64,000 nucleotides of DNA from assembly GCF_036881715.1 (NCBI RefSeq), contig NZ_JBAKBF010000001.1:575812-639811 (forward strand), read 5' to 3'. The notes under the pieces were generated by a model. That model saw only the letters and a program-made list of their open reading frames with translations. It was not told the DNA's origin and did no database searches. Made by a program: the position numbers and the translations under genes. Below, piece by piece: positions 8,540 to 18,148 of this stretch (positions are counted from its first letter, which is position 1; the number at the start of each line of letters is the position of its first letter). The stretch comes from Pannonibacter anstelovis. GTDB taxonomy: Bacteria; Pseudomonadota; Alphaproteobacteria; Rhizobiales; Stappiaceae.

Positions 8540-11191
8540 ATGGCAAACAAGATGCTGATCGACGCGGCGCACCCGGAGGAAACCCGGGTCGTCGTAGTGC
8601 GCGGCAATCGAGTTGAAGAATTCGACTTCGAGGCAGCTAACCGGAAGCAACTGCGCGGCAATATCTATCTGGCGAAGGTGACGCGGGTCGAACCCTCCCT
8701 CCAGGCCGCATTCGTGGAATACGGCGGAAACCGGCATGGTTTCCTCGCTTTCAGCGAAATCCATCCCGACTATTACCAGATCCCCGCCGCCGACAGGCTG
8801 GCACTCATTGAAGACGAGCGTCACGAGGAAGAGCGGCGCGAAGCTGCTGAAAATGCCCGTCATGCCGCACGCGAGGCTGCTGCCTCCGAAGCTGCGAAGA
8901 ACGGAGACGACAGCGACGACGACGACGATCAGGACGACTCCGACAAGCCGTCCTCTGACGGCGACGATGATGCTGACCATGTTGAATCGGTCGGCGCCGA
9001 AGATGCCATGGAAGAGGTGCCGGAGCGCCGCACCCGCCAGCGCAAGCAGTACAAGATCCAGGAAGTCATCAAGCGCCGCCAGGTGCTGCTGGTTCAGGTC
9101 GTCAAGGAAGAGCGCGGCAACAAGGGCGCTGCCCTGACCACCTATCTGTCGCTCGCCGGACGTTACTCGGTGCTGATGCCGAACACGGGCCGTGGCGGCG
9201 GCATTTCCCGCAAGATCACCCAGCCTGCAGACCGCAAGCGCCTGAAGAAGATCGCCTCCGAGCTGGAGGTGCCGGAGGGCATGGGCGTCATCCTGCGCAC
9301 GGCCGGCGCCAGCCGCACGAAGGCCGAGATCAAGCGCGATTTCGAATATCTGATGCGCCTGTGGGAGAACGTGCGTGACCTGACGCTGAAGTCCAGCGCG
9401 CCCTGCCTCGTCTATGAGGAAGGCAGCCTGATCAAGCGCTCGATCCGCGATCTTTACAACAAGGACATCGACGAGGTTCTTGTTGCTGGCGAAGACGGCT
9501 ACCGTGAGGCCAAGGACTTCATGCGCATGCTCATGCCGAGCCATGCCAAGAACGTCCAGCCCTACCGCGAGGCCTCGCCAATCTTCACCCGTTTCGGGGT
9601 GGAGCCGCAGCTTGATGCCATGTTCTCCCCGCAGGTCACTCTGCGTTCGGGTGGCTACATCGTTATCAACCAGACGGAAGCTCTGGTTTCCATCGACGTG
9701 AACTCGGGTAAGTCCACCCGCGAGCACAATATCGAGGACACCGCCCTCCAGACGAACCTTGAAGCCGCCGAAGAAGTTTCGCGCCAGCTGCGCCTGCGCG
9801 ATCTGGCCGGGCTGATCGTGATCGACTTCATCGATATGGAGGAGAACAAGAACAACCGGACGGTCGAGCGCAAGCTCAAGGACTGCCTCAAGAACGACCG
9901 CGCACGCATCCAGGTTGGCCGGATCTCCCATTTTGGCCTCATGGAAATGTCGCGTCAGCGCATCCGCACCGGTGTTCTGGAAAGCTCCACGACACCCTGC
10001 CCGCACTGCCATGGCTCGGGCATGATCCGCTCGGTCGAATCGGTTGCCCTGCATGTGCTGCGCTCGCTGGAAGACTTCCTGCTGAAGGGCGTCACCCACA
10101 ATCTGATCGTGCGCACCAACACTTCCGTCGCGCTCTACATCCTCAACCAGAAGCGCCGCAACCTGGGTGACCTTGAGGCCCGTTTCGGTCTCGAGATTGC
10201 CGTAGTGGCGGATGAGGTAGGCCATGGCCAGCATTATGTGCTGGAGCGCTCGTCCCTGATCGACCGCGACAAGATCCCCCTCCCTGCCCCGCCGCAGATC
10301 CAGCCGCATATGGTCGAGATCGAAGAGATCGACGATATCGTCGAGCCGGAGGAAGAGGAAGAGGATGACGTTGAGGAGGAAGTGGAAGCTGCCTCGGCAC
10401 GTCCCTCTGCCCGCGAGCAGTCCGAAGACAGCGAGCGCCGCAAGCGCCGCCGCCGCAAGCGCCGCCGCAGCCCGGAAACAGGTGGTGACCGCCAGGCTGG
10501 CCCGCGCCAGAACGAAGACGGCTCGGAGGCAGACGCTGGCGATGACGCAGAAGGCAGCGAAGGCGAAGACGGTGAAGTTTCTCAGGGCGAAGGCGCTCAG
10601 GGTGACGGCTCCGATGAGCCCAAGCGCAAGCGCCGCCGTGGCCGCCGTGGCGGCCGCCGTGGCCGCCGCAATGGTGAGCGCGAGGACGGTGAAGAGGGCA
10701 GCGACGGCGAGGAAGATGCCAACGCAGCCGCTGCTCCGGAAGATCTGACCGGTGCCGTTGAAGGGGATGACGCCGCAAACGGCGGTTCCTTTCCCGAGGC
10801 AGCCGAAGCCCCCGCTGCTGCAGAGGCTGACGCAGACGCTCCTGCCCGGGTGGAAGCAGCTCCGGCGGTGGCCGAAACGGCTGAAGAAGCCGTAACGGCC
10901 GCCCCCGAGGCAGCGCAGGAAGCACCGGCGGCAGAAGTTCCGGCGGCAGAAGCTCCGGCGGCAGAGGCGCCGGTTCTGGAAACCGTAGCCGCTGAGGCTC
11001 CAGCCGAAGCCGCCTCAGAGGTTGCCACGGCTGCCGAAGTTGAAGCGCCCGCAGAACCGGCAGCTCCGGCCCGTCCGAAGGCACCGGCAACGCCTGTCGT
11101 TACCAGCGAAACCGCCGGTGATGGCCAGGGTCCGGATGATGAAGGCAAGCCCAAGCGCTCCGGCTGGTGGCAGCGCCGCTCCTTCTTCTGA
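8540..11191 (+). CDS. rne: Ribonuclease E
   Basis: Essential endoribonuclease for mRNA turnover and rRNA/tRNA processing, and scaffold of the RNA degradosome. The start is ATG 8540 (MANKMLIDAAHPEETR, 883 residues), matching alphaproteobacterial RNase E; the open frame upstream to 8453 is not conserved. The S1 domain begins at NIYLAKVTRVEPSLQAAF and is interrupted by a long acidic insert rich in D, E and K. DNase I-like motifs (VSIDVNSGKST, IDFIDMEENKN) and the Zn-link CPHCHGSG follow. The last 300 residues are low complexity, with Arg-rich RRGRRGGRRGRR and long Ala/Glu runs, typical of the disordered scaffold arm. A strong terminator follows. Confidence 0.95.
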   Translation: MANKMLIDAAHPEETRVVVVRGNRVEEFDFEAANRKQLRGNIYLAKVTRVEPSLQAAFVEYGGNRHGFLAFSEIHPDYYQIPAADRLALIEDERHEEERREAAENARHAAREAAASEAAKNGDDSDDDDDQDDSDKPSSDGDDDADHVESVGAEDAMEEVPERRTRQRKQYKIQEVIKRRQVLLVQVVKEERGNKGAALTTYLSLAGRYSVLMPNTGRGGGISRKITQPADRKRLKKIASELEVPEGMGVILRTAGASRTKAEIKRDFEYLMRLWENVRDLTLKSSAPCLVYEEGSLIKRSIRDLYNKDIDEVLVAGEDGYREAKDFMRMLMPSHAKNVQPYREASPIFTRFGVEPQLDAMFSPQVTLRSGGYIVINQTEALVSIDVNSGKSTREHNIEDTALQTNLEAAEEVSRQLRLRDLAGLIVIDFIDMEENKNNRTVERKLKDCLKNDRARIQVGRISHFGLMEMSRQRIRTGVLESSTTPCPHCHGSGMIRSVESVALHVLRSLEDFLLKGVTHNLIVRTNTSVALYILNQKRRNLGDLEARFGLEIAVVADEVGHGQHYVLERSSLIDRDKIPLPAPPQIQPHMVEIEEIDDIVEPEEEEEDDVEEEVEAASARPSAREQSEDSERRKRRRRKRRRSPETGGDRQAGPRQNEDGSEADAGDDAEGSEGEDGEVSQGEGAQGDGSDEPKRKRRRGRRGGRRGRRNGEREDGEEGSDGEEDANAAAAPEDLTGAVEGDDAANGGSFPEAAEAPAAAEADADAPARVEAAPAVAETAEEAVTAAPEAAQEAPAAEVPAAEAPAAEAPVLETVAAEAPAEAASEVATAAEVEAPAEPAAPARPKAPATPVVTSETAGDGQGPDDEGKPKRSGWWQRRSFF

Positions 11192-11213
11192 TCTGCGGAT
11201 CAGACACAAAAAG

Positions 11214-11249
11214 AACCCCTCCGGAAGGTTGCTTCCGGAGGGGTTTTGC
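11214..11249. terminator. rne intrinsic terminator
   Basis: Perfect 14-bp stem, AACCCCTCCGGAAG (11214-11227) with CTTCCGGAGGGGTT (11232-11245), loop GTTG, then TTGCTTTT. It lies between the converging rne and aminotransferase genes and has A/T tracts on both sides. Confidence 0.92.
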
Positions 11250-11294
11250 TTTTCATCACGCCATCAGATCAGAACAGACCGGTTTCCCGCGCCC

Positions 11295-12479
11295 TCAGCG
11301 GCCTTTCAGCCATCCATCCAGACGCCGCACAGCCTCCGCGATATCCTCTCCGGACCCGGCGAACGAAAACCGGGTGTAGCTGGCGCCGTGCACCGGATCG
11401 AAGTCTGCGCCCGGCGTAGCGGCAACGCCGGCTTCATTCAGCATGGCGCGGGTGAAATCGAGGGAGCTTGCAGCAAAACGGCTGGTGTCGGCATAGACGT
11501 AGAACGCTCCATCCACCGGCAGAAGCCTGTCGAAACCGATCTTTGGCAGGGCCTCGAGCAGCAGCGCCCGGTTGGCGGCATATCCGGCTTTGATGACCTC
11601 CAGCTCCTCCGTTGCCTCGAAGGCCGCCGCAGCGGCGATCTGCGACAGCTCCGGCGCGGAAATGTAGAGGCTCTGCGCAATGCGCTCGGCCGGACGCACA
11701 AGGCTCTCCGGCAGCACCATCCAGCCGATGCGCCAGCCCGTCATGCAGTAATACTTGGAGAAGCTGTTGATGATGATGGCATTCTGCGAGGTCTCAAGCG
11801 CACAGGCCTGCTGACCTTCATAGACAAGCCCGTGATAGATCTCGTCCGAAATAAACCAGATGCCCGAATCGTCACAGAAGCGGGCAAGACCGGCGAGTGC
11901 GGCAGGCGTCATCATCGTGCCTGTCGGGTTGGCGGGGCTCGCCACCAGAACGCCCTTCACCGGACCATCCTTCAGCGCCGCTGCAATGTGATCCGGTGTC
12001 AGGCTCCAGCGGGTGTCCGGCCCCACCTCGATTTCCACCGGCACCAGCCCCAGCGCCTTGATGATGTTGCGGTAGGCGGGATAGCCGGGCGCCGTCAGAA
12101 CGATCCGGTCACCCGGATCGAAGGCGGCAAGGAACGACAGGTTGAAGCCAGCCGATGAGCCGGTCGTCACCATGATCCGGCCTTCCGGCACCTCGACGCC
12201 ATAGGCATCGCGGTAGTGGCGGGCGATGCGCTGGCGCAAGGGGGCAATGCCGCGCGCCTCCGTATAACCAAGCCGCCCGACCTCGAGCGCCTGCCGGGCA
12301 GCAGCAAGAACGGTGGACGGGGCCGGTGCTCCGGGCTGGCCCACTTCCATGTGGATGAGATGCCGGCCTTCCGCCTCAAGGGCACGCGCTGCCGACAGCA
12401 CATCCATGGCGAGAAACGGGTCCACGGCACTGCGGGCGGAAGGGGCGGTCTTCTGGCTGGTCAAGGCGCAAATCCTCAT
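11295..12479 (-). CDS. PLP-dependent class I/II aminotransferase
   Basis: Fold-type I aminotransferase; the product is about 394 residues from ATG 12479. Visible motifs are the substrate-side SSAGFNLSF, NPTG in ASPANPTGTM, DEIYHGL, and the PLP lysine in NSFSKYYCMTGWRIGW. Such proteins transfer amino groups from aspartate or aromatic amino acids to 2-oxoacids, and the exact donor cannot be read here. The open frame runs further upstream to 12671, but that part is low-complexity and overlaps the leader of the divergent metalloprotease. ATG 12494 is a second candidate start, and neither has a strong ribosome site. Confidence 0.85.
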   Translation of the reverse strand: MRICALTSQKTAPSARSAVDPFLAMDVLSAARALEAEGRHLIHMEVGQPGAPAPSTVLAAARQALEVGRLGYTEARGIAPLRQRIARHYRDAYGVEVPEGRIMVTTGSSAGFNLSFLAAFDPGDRIVLTAPGYPAYRNIIKALGLVPVEIEVGPDTRWSLTPDHIAAALKDGPVKGVLVASPANPTGTMMTPAALAGLARFCDDSGIWFISDEIYHGLVYEGQQACALETSQNAIIINSFSKYYCMTGWRIGWMVLPESLVRPAERIAQSLYISAPELSQIAAAAAFEATEELEVIKAGYAANRALLLEALPKIGFDRLLPVDGAFYVYADTSRFAASSLDFTRAMLNEAGVAATPGADFDPVHGASYTRFSFAGSGEDIAEAVRRLDGWLKGR

Positions 12480-12673
12480 GGTGGCTGTTGCCATGCGGTT
12501 TACAGCGTTGCCCTGTCTTATGCCAGCCGCCGCTTTGGCGGGGCATAGCGCCAGAGCACACCAGAGCGCGCCTGAACACACCAGAGCGTGACCGGATGCG
12601 GCGGCCCGGCCTGTTGACCTGCCCCGGATGCCTCCCCTACCTTCTCCGGCAACACGCGAAAGAGGAAGCACCC

Positions 12674-14107
12674 GTGCGACACATTTCCACCGTTCAGGAA
12701 CCCGGCAGCGGCAAGGCAGCCGCCCCTGTCCTCGGCCGGATTCTGCGCAAGGCCGGCACCCTGTTCATGGCGGCAGCGATTGCCCTGCCCTCATTGACCG
12801 CACCACTGGCGGCTCAGGGGCGGAAGATCCCGGTCGTGCGCGATGCAGAGACAGAGGAATTGCTGCGCGACTACGCGGCACCGATCTTCAAGGCTGCCGG
12901 CCTGCCGAAGGGACAGGTTGAGATCATCCTCGTCAACGAGAACACCTTCAACGCTTTCGTTCCCGATGCCCGCCGCATGTTCATCAATGTGGGCGTGCTG
13001 ATCGAAGCCGAGACACCGGGCGAAGTGATCGGCGTGATCGCGCATGAAGCTGGCCATATCGCTGGCCGCCATCTGGTGCGGCTTCGCACGGCCCTTGCCA
13101 ATGCGCAGATCATGACCGTTGTCGGCATGGTGCTGGGAGCAGGTGCCATGGCGGCAGGCGTCTCCAGCAATTCCAGCGGAGCGGCGGGAGGCGGTGCTGC
13201 CATTGCCATGGGTGCCCCGGGCATCGGCCAGCGCTCGCTCCTGGCCTATCAGCGCGGCGAAGAGGCCGCAGCCGACAAGGCAGCCCTGCGCTATCTGGAA
13301 ATGACCGGCCAGAGCGCCAAAGGCATGCTGCGCACCTTCGAGCGCTTTGCCGACCAGCAGCTGTTCTCGGCGAAATACACCGATCCTTATGCCCAGAGCC
13401 ACCCGATGGCGCGTGAGCGTTACAACTCGCTTGAGGAGCAGGCCCGCAAGAGCAAGTACTTCGACAAGCCCGCGCCGCCCGCCCTTCAGGCGCGCCATGA
13501 TATGGTGCGGGCCAAGCTGACCGCCTTCACCAATCATCCCAATGCCGTCGCCCGGCTCTATCCGCGCTCGGACACCAGCATGCCGGCACAATATGCCCGC
13601 GCGGTCGCTGCCATGCGCAGCAGTGGCAGGGCAGCGGTGAAGGACATTGACGCGCTGATCGCCAAGCAGCCGGACAATCCGCACTTCCATGAGCTGAAGG
13701 GCCAGGCTCTGCTGGAATCGGGAAATCCCAAGGCGGCCATCCCTTCCTTCCAGCGCGCCGTGCAGCTGAGGCCGAATGAGGGCCAGTTCCTGATCTGGCT
13801 CGGCTATGCCATGGTCGGCGCCAATGATCCCTCGCTCTTGGCCGAGGCGGAGCGCATCCTGAAGAACGGCATCCAGCGCGACCCGAATTCAGGGATCGCC
13901 TTCAGTCAGCTGGCCATTGCGCAGGCGCGCCAGGGCAAGCAGGCGGAGGCAGATGTTTCCACAGCCCAAGGCATGATGATGACAGGTGACTTCCAGGCAG
14001 CGAAACGATATGCCGCACGTGCTCAAAAGAATTTGAAGCGCGGAACGCCTGCATGGATACAGGCAGATGATATCCTGACCTACACGCCGCCGGCCCTGAA
14101 CCGCTGA
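12674..14107 (+). CDS. M48 family metalloprotease with TPR repeats (BepA/YfgC-like)
   Basis: Periplasmic zinc protease of the outer-membrane quality-control type. I choose GTG 12674 because GAGGAAG lies about seven bases upstream. The 477-residue product then has a signal peptide (hydrophobic core FMAAAIALPSLTAPLAA), the HEAGH zinc motif at residues 124-128, the third-ligand region EEAAADKAAL, and TPR-like repeats toward the C-terminus (QPDNPHFHELKGQALLES, QLRPNEGQFLIWLGYA). The frame continues upstream to 12488 without conservation. It is followed 50 bases later by a DsbA-like gene, fitting an envelope protein folding theme. Confidence 0.88.
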   Translation: MRHISTVQEPGSGKAAAPVLGRILRKAGTLFMAAAIALPSLTAPLAAQGRKIPVVRDAETEELLRDYAAPIFKAAGLPKGQVEIILVNENTFNAFVPDARRMFINVGVLIEAETPGEVIGVIAHEAGHIAGRHLVRLRTALANAQIMTVVGMVLGAGAMAAGVSSNSSGAAGGGAAIAMGAPGIGQRSLLAYQRGEEAAADKAALRYLEMTGQSAKGMLRTFERFADQQLFSAKYTDPYAQSHPMARERYNSLEEQARKSKYFDKPAPPALQARHDMVRAKLTAFTNHPNAVARLYPRSDTSMPAQYARAVAAMRSSGRAAVKDIDALIAKQPDNPHFHELKGQALLESGNPKAAIPSFQRAVQLRPNEGQFLIWLGYAMVGANDPSLLAEAERILKNGIQRDPNSGIAFSQLAIAQARQGKQAEADVSTAQGMMMTGDFQAAKRYAARAQKNLKRGTPAWIQADDILTYTPPALNR

Positions 14108-14157
14108 GCTGCAGCAATCCGTTTCCGCACCAGGCGCCGTGCGCGCAGGAGTTTTGA

Positions 14158-14925
14158 ATGAACCGCTTTTTCCGCTGTCTCGCCGCGCCCGTGCTGGCGC
14201 TTGCCCTTGGCACCCTGGCTCCCGTGACGGCTTCGGCCCAGTCCCCCGCCCTCGACAAGGCGCAGGTCGAGCAGATCGTGAAGGACTATCTGCTGCAGAA
14301 CCCGGAAATCATCCGGGATGCGCTGATCGAGTTGGACCGCCGCGACAAGGAGGCAGAGGCCACCCGCGTCAGCGCAATGGTATCCGACAAGGACGGCATT
14401 CTTCTCAACTCGCGGCATCAGGTCGTTCTTGGCAACCCCAAGGGCGACGTCACCATGGTCGAGTTCTTCGACTACAACTGCGGCTACTGCAAGCGTGCCA
14501 TGGCCGACATGGAACGCCTGCTGGATGAGGACCCGAACCTGCGCGTCGTGCTGAAGGAATACCCGGTTCTGGGTCAGGGCTCCTTCGAGGCCGCTCAGAT
14601 TGCCATTGCCGTCAATGCACTGGCGCCGGACAGGTACCGGGAGTTCCATGTCGCCATGCTGTCCATGCGCGGCAAGGCCGATCAGGCCAGCACGCTGAAA
14701 GTCGCAGAGGCAATGGGCCTTACCCGTGACGACCTTGCCCGTGCCGTCACCAAGGACGATGTGCGCGCCAATGTTGAAGAGGTCTATGAACTGGCAGACC
14801 AGCTCGGCATTTCCGGAACACCCTCCTACGTGATCGGTGACGCCGTGATCAAGGGCGCCTATGGCTATGACACGCTGAAGGCCGCCATTGAATCCGTGCG
14901 CAAATGCGGCAAGTCGAGCTGCTGA
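14158..14925 (+). CDS. DsbA-family thiol:disulfide oxidoreductase (Com1/ScsC-like)
   Basis: Secreted thioredoxin-fold protein of 255 residues. It has a signal peptide ending near TASAQS, an N-terminal helical segment resembling the ScsC/Com1 N-domain, then FFDYNCGYCKRAM carrying the CGYC redox pair. The cis-proline loop is GISGTPSYVIGD. It probably oxidises or isomerises disulfides in the periplasm. AGGAG sits six bases before the ATG. It probably shares a transcript with the M48 protease upstream. Confidence 0.9.
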   Translation: MNRFFRCLAAPVLALALGTLAPVTASAQSPALDKAQVEQIVKDYLLQNPEIIRDALIELDRRDKEAEATRVSAMVSDKDGILLNSRHQVVLGNPKGDVTMVEFFDYNCGYCKRAMADMERLLDEDPNLRVVLKEYPVLGQGSFEAAQIAIAVNALAPDRYREFHVAMLSMRGKADQASTLKVAEAMGLTRDDLARAVTKDDVRANVEEVYELADQLGISGTPSYVIGDAVIKGAYGYDTLKAAIESVRKCGKSSC

Positions 14926-15063
14926 CCGGATCCGGCAGGCCACCAGCATTTCCGTAAATTTCACAAAGACCCTGGGGGCGGCCATGGCGCTGCCCCAATC
15001 AGGGCTTTTCCTCCCGCACGCAAATCCCTATAAGGATGCGGAAATCGCGGCGACGGAGAAGGA

Positions 15064-15507
15064 ATGCCCGCCACCTTTTTCATTTTGAACGGCCCCAATC
15101 TCAACCGGCTCGGCAAGCGCGAGCCGGAGACCTACGGCCGTACGACCCTCGCCGATATCGAGGCCCAGGCCCGCGCAACTGCCGCGCGGCTCGGCTACGA
15201 CATCGTCTTCCGCCAGACCAACAGCGAAGGGACGCTGGTGGACTGGATTCACGAGGCTGCCGACACCGGCGCTGTGGGGATCATCATCAATCCTGCCGCC
15301 TACACGCACACATCCGTCGCCATTCACGACGCGATCCGTGCCGTGGCGCTCCCTACGGTGGAAGTCCATCTGTCCAACGTCCATGCACGTGAGGCCTTCC
15401 GCCACCACTCCTATGTCTCACCGGTTGCGGCCGGCGTGATCTGCGGCTTCGGCGCCAAGGGCTATGACCTGGCGATCGAGGCCCTGGCCCACAAGCTCGG
15501 CGCCTGA
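15064..15507 (+). CDS. aroQ: Type II 3-dehydroquinate dehydratase
   Basis: Shikimate pathway enzyme that converts 3-dehydroquinate to 3-dehydroshikimate. The 147-residue length is normal for type II. Signature motifs are present: NGPNLNRLGKREPETYG with the catalytic tyrosine, RQTNSEGTLVDWIHEA, INPAAYTHTSVAI, and EVHLSNVHAREAFRHHS. GGAGAAGGA precedes the ATG. It is followed 23 bases later by accB, the common alphaproteobacterial aroQ-accB-accC order. Confidence 0.97.
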   Translation: MPATFFILNGPNLNRLGKREPETYGRTTLADIEAQARATAARLGYDIVFRQTNSEGTLVDWIHEAADTGAVGIIINPAAYTHTSVAIHDAIRAVALPTVEVHLSNVHAREAFRHHSYVSPVAAGVICGFGAKGYDLAIEALAHKLGA

Positions 15508-15530
15508 ACGACTACAGAAAGCACTTTGAG

Positions 15531-16001
15531 ATGACCAAAGAAAACAACGGTTTCGACAAAAACCTGATCCGTGAGCTGGCGCTCCTGCTCGACGAGACCA
15601 ACCTGTCCGAGATCGAGCTGGAGCAGAAGGATTTCCGCATCCGCGTTGCCCGCGAGCTGACGATCCAGGCTTCCGTTGCCTCTCACTATGCTCCGGCCCC
15701 GGCCGCCGCCCCGGCCGCAGCAGCTGCTGCGGCCCCTGCCGCAGCCCCGGCAGAGCCTGCCAAGCATCCGGGCATGGTGCCTTCCCCGATGGTCGGCACC
15801 GCCTACCTCTCGCCAGAGCCGGGCGCCCGCGCCTTTGTGGAAGTTGGCGCTGCGGTGAAGGAAGGCCAGACGGTTCTGATCGTCGAAGCCATGAAGACCA
15901 TGAACCAGATCCCCGCTCCGCGCAGCGGCGTGCTGAAGCAGGTGCTGGTCACCGACGCGCAGCCGGTGGAATACGGCGAACCGCTCTTCATCATCGAATA
16001 A
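15531..16001 (+). CDS. accB: Biotin carboxyl carrier protein of acetyl-CoA carboxylase
   Basis: Carries the biotin that shuttles CO2 in the first step of fatty acid synthesis. The 156 residues comprise an N-terminal helix, an Ala/Pro linker (about 54-78), and a biotinyl domain whose EAMKTMNQI motif puts the biotinylated lysine at residue 122. accC starts 11 bases downstream, so the two are surely cotranscribed and probably coupled. Confidence 0.97.
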   Translation: MTKENNGFDKNLIRELALLLDETNLSEIELEQKDFRIRVARELTIQASVASHYAPAPAAAPAAAAAAAPAAAPAEPAKHPGMVPSPMVGTAYLSPEPGARAFVEVGAAVKEGQTVLIVEAMKTMNQIPAPRSGVLKQVLVTDAQPVEYGEPLFIIE

Positions 16002-16012
16002 GGGGCGGCCCC

Positions 16013-17359
16013 ATGTTCACCAAGATCCTGATCGCAAACCGCGGCGAAATTGCCCTCCGGGTGCTGCGGGCCTGCAAGGAGCTGGGCATTTCCACAGTGG
16101 CGGTGCATTCCACCGCCGACGCGGATGCCATGCACGTGCGCCTTGCTGATGAAAGCGTCTGTATCGGCCCGGCTCCGGCCCGTGACAGCTACCTCAACAT
16201 CCCGGCCCTCATGGCTGCCTGTGAAATCACCGGCGCCGATGCAGTGCATCCGGGCTACGGCTTCCTGTCCGAGAACGCCCGCTTTGCGGAAATTCTCGAG
16301 GCGCACAACATCACCTTCATCGGCCCGACGTCGGATCACATCCGCATCATGGGTGACAAGATCGAGGCCAAGCAGACCGCCAAGCGCCTCGGCATTCCGG
16401 TGGTGCCGGGCTCTGACGGTGCCGTGACGCCGAAGGATGATGCCCACGCCATTGCCCGTGAGATCGGCTATCCGGTGCTCGTCAAGGCAGCGGCCGGCGG
16501 CGGCGGCCGCGGCATGAAAGTGGCGATGACCGAGGCCGACCTCGACAACGCCCTCTCCACGGCCCGTTCCGAAGCCAAGGCCGCCTTCGGTGATGATGCT
16601 CTCTATATGGAGAAGTATCTCGCCAAGCCGCGCCACATCGAAATCCAGGTTCTGGGTGACGGTCAGGGCAACGCCATCCATCTGGGCGAGCGCGACTGCT
16701 CCTTGCAGCGCCGTCACCAGAAGGTGCTGGAAGAGGCTCCCTCCCCGGCGCTCAACGCCAGCCAGCGCGCGGAGATCGGCGAGATCGTTGCCGATGCCAT
16801 GCGCAAGCTGAAGTACCGCGGCGTCGGCACGGTCGAGTTCCTTTATGAAGACGGCCAGTTCTATTTCATCGAAATGAACACCCGCCTGCAGGTGGAGCAT
16901 CCGGTGACGGAAATGATCACCGGCTTCGACCTCGTCAACGAGCAGATCCGCATTGCAGCGGGTGGCACGCTCAGCCTCAAGCAGGAAGACGTGCTGTTCG
17001 AGGGCCATGCCATCGAGTGCCGCATCAACGCGGAAAACCCGCGCACCTTCGCGCCCTCGCCCGGCACGATCACCTACTATCACCCGCCCGGCGGCCTTGG
17101 TGTGCGCGTCGATTCCGGTGTCTATCAGGGCTACAAGATCCCGCCGCACTACGACAGCCTCATCGGCAAGCTCATCGTCCATGGCCGCAACCGCGTGGAA
17201 TGCATGATGCGCCTGCGCCGCTGCCTTGACGAATTCGTCGTCGATGGCATCCAGTCCACCATTCCGCTGTTCCGCGATCTGGTGGACAATCAGGACATTG
17301 CCAACGGCCAGTATGACATTCACTGGCTGGAGAAGTATCTGGCTGCGAAAGAGCAGTAA
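16013..17359 (+). CDS. accC: Biotin carboxylase subunit of acetyl-CoA carboxylase
   Basis: ATP-grasp enzyme that carboxylates biotin on AccB. The 448-residue length is typical. Motifs include the N-terminal KILIANRGEIALR, the glycine-rich ATP loop AAAGGGGRGMK, the substrate-region EMNTRLQVEHPVTE, and a C-terminal biotin carboxylase domain (ECRINAENP). Partner genes accA and accD are not in the window. Confidence 0.97.
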   Translation: MFTKILIANRGEIALRVLRACKELGISTVAVHSTADADAMHVRLADESVCIGPAPARDSYLNIPALMAACEITGADAVHPGYGFLSENARFAEILEAHNITFIGPTSDHIRIMGDKIEAKQTAKRLGIPVVPGSDGAVTPKDDAHAIAREIGYPVLVKAAAGGGGRGMKVAMTEADLDNALSTARSEAKAAFGDDALYMEKYLAKPRHIEIQVLGDGQGNAIHLGERDCSLQRRHQKVLEEAPSPALNASQRAEIGEIVADAMRKLKYRGVGTVEFLYEDGQFYFIEMNTRLQVEHPVTEMITGFDLVNEQIRIAAGGTLSLKQEDVLFEGHAIECRINAENPRTFAPSPGTITYYHPPGGLGVRVDSGVYQGYKIPPHYDSLIGKLIVHGRNRVECMMRLRRCLDEFVVDGIQSTIPLFRDLVDNQDIANGQYDIHWLEKYLAAKEQ

Positions 17360-17374
17360 GATACGGGACAAGGC

Positions 17375-17402
17375 GTCTCCGCCCGCATGGCCGGGCGGAG
17401 AC
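17375..17402 (+). terminator. GC-rich hairpin between accC and aat
   Basis: Perfect 11-bp stem, GTCTCCGCCCG (17375-17385) with CGGGCGGAGAC (17392-17402) and a 6-base loop. There is no T-run, so it may be a factor-assisted terminator or an mRNA-stabilising stem rather than a full intrinsic terminator. Confidence 0.55.
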
Positions 17403-17449
17403 TGCATCTGATCAGATCCGGCGCAAGACCGGACGGTACAGGCCTCGGG

Positions 17450-18148
17450 ATGGCACGCAAGAACAACGACGACGCCGTTCTGGAAATCACGCCGCAGCTT
17501 CTGCTGAAGGCCTATGCCTGCGGCATCTTCCCCATGTCGGAATCAGCGGACGACCCGCATCTGTTCTGGATCGAGCCAGAGCAACGCGGCATCCTGCCCC
17601 TCGACGGCTTCCACCTGCCCCGCCGCCTTGCCCGCACCGTGCGCTCGGACCATTTCGAAATCCGCGTGGACAGCGACTTTGACGGCGTTATCAGCGGTTG
17701 CGCAGAACCCGCACCTGGCCGGGACAACACCTGGATCAACGCGGAAATACGCCGCCTCTATGGCGAACTCTTCGAGCTTGGCCACTGTCACACGGTGGAA
17801 GCCTGGCGCGAGGGCAAGCTGGTGGGCGGGCTCTACGGGGTCAGCATCGGGGGCGCCTTCTTCGGCGAAAGCATGTTCGCCCGTGAGCGCGACGCCTCCA
17901 AAGTGTGCCTCACCCATCTGGTGGCCCGGCTGATTGCCGGCGGTTACCGCCTGCTCGATACCCAGTTCACCACCAGCCATCTGGAACGCTTCGGCACCAT
18001 CGAAGTGCCCAAGGCCGATTACAGCCTGCTGCTCGAAGACGCCATGCGTTGTGACGCCAGCTACTTCACCCTCCCCCCCGATGCCACCGGCGAAATGGCG
18101 CTGGCCGTGCTGGAAGGGCCAGGAGGGTCAGAGACGCAGAAGGCGTAA
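17450..18148 (+). CDS. aat: Leucyl/phenylalanyl-tRNA--protein transferase
   Basis: Adds Leu or Phe to proteins with N-terminal Arg or Lys, marking them for ClpS/ClpAP degradation. From ATG 17450 the protein is 232 residues. The motifs YACGIFPMSE, FWIEPEQRGILPLDGFH, TWINAEIRRLYGELF, GLYGVSIGGAFFGESMF and LLDTQFTTSHLERFG are diagnostic. The frame opens earlier, at 17387, but that start lies inside the hairpin and is not conserved. Followed by 189 bases holding the fucose operon terminator. Confidence 0.95.
   Translation: MARKNNDDAVLEITPQLLLKAYACGIFPMSESADDPHLFWIEPEQRGILPLDGFHLPRRLARTVRSDHFEIRVDSDFDGVISGCAEPAPGRDNTWINAEIRRLYGELFELGHCHTVEAWREGKLVGGLYGVSIGGAFFGESMFARERDASKVCLTHLVARLIAGGYRLLDTQFTTSHLERFGTIEVPKADYSLLLEDAMRCDASYFTLPPDATGEMALAVLEGPGGSETQKA

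Noticed and set aside
8537..10309. A 590-codon frame antisense to rne, and similar long antisense frames at 1609-2685, 4603-6267, 15803-17407 and 33874-35601
   Set aside because: All mirror strong conserved genes and show no ribosome site or recognisable domain.
12557..12588. Direct repeats containing CACCAGAGCG before the M48 gene
   Set aside because: Two short copies only, in a low-complexity leader; not a CRISPR or defined element.
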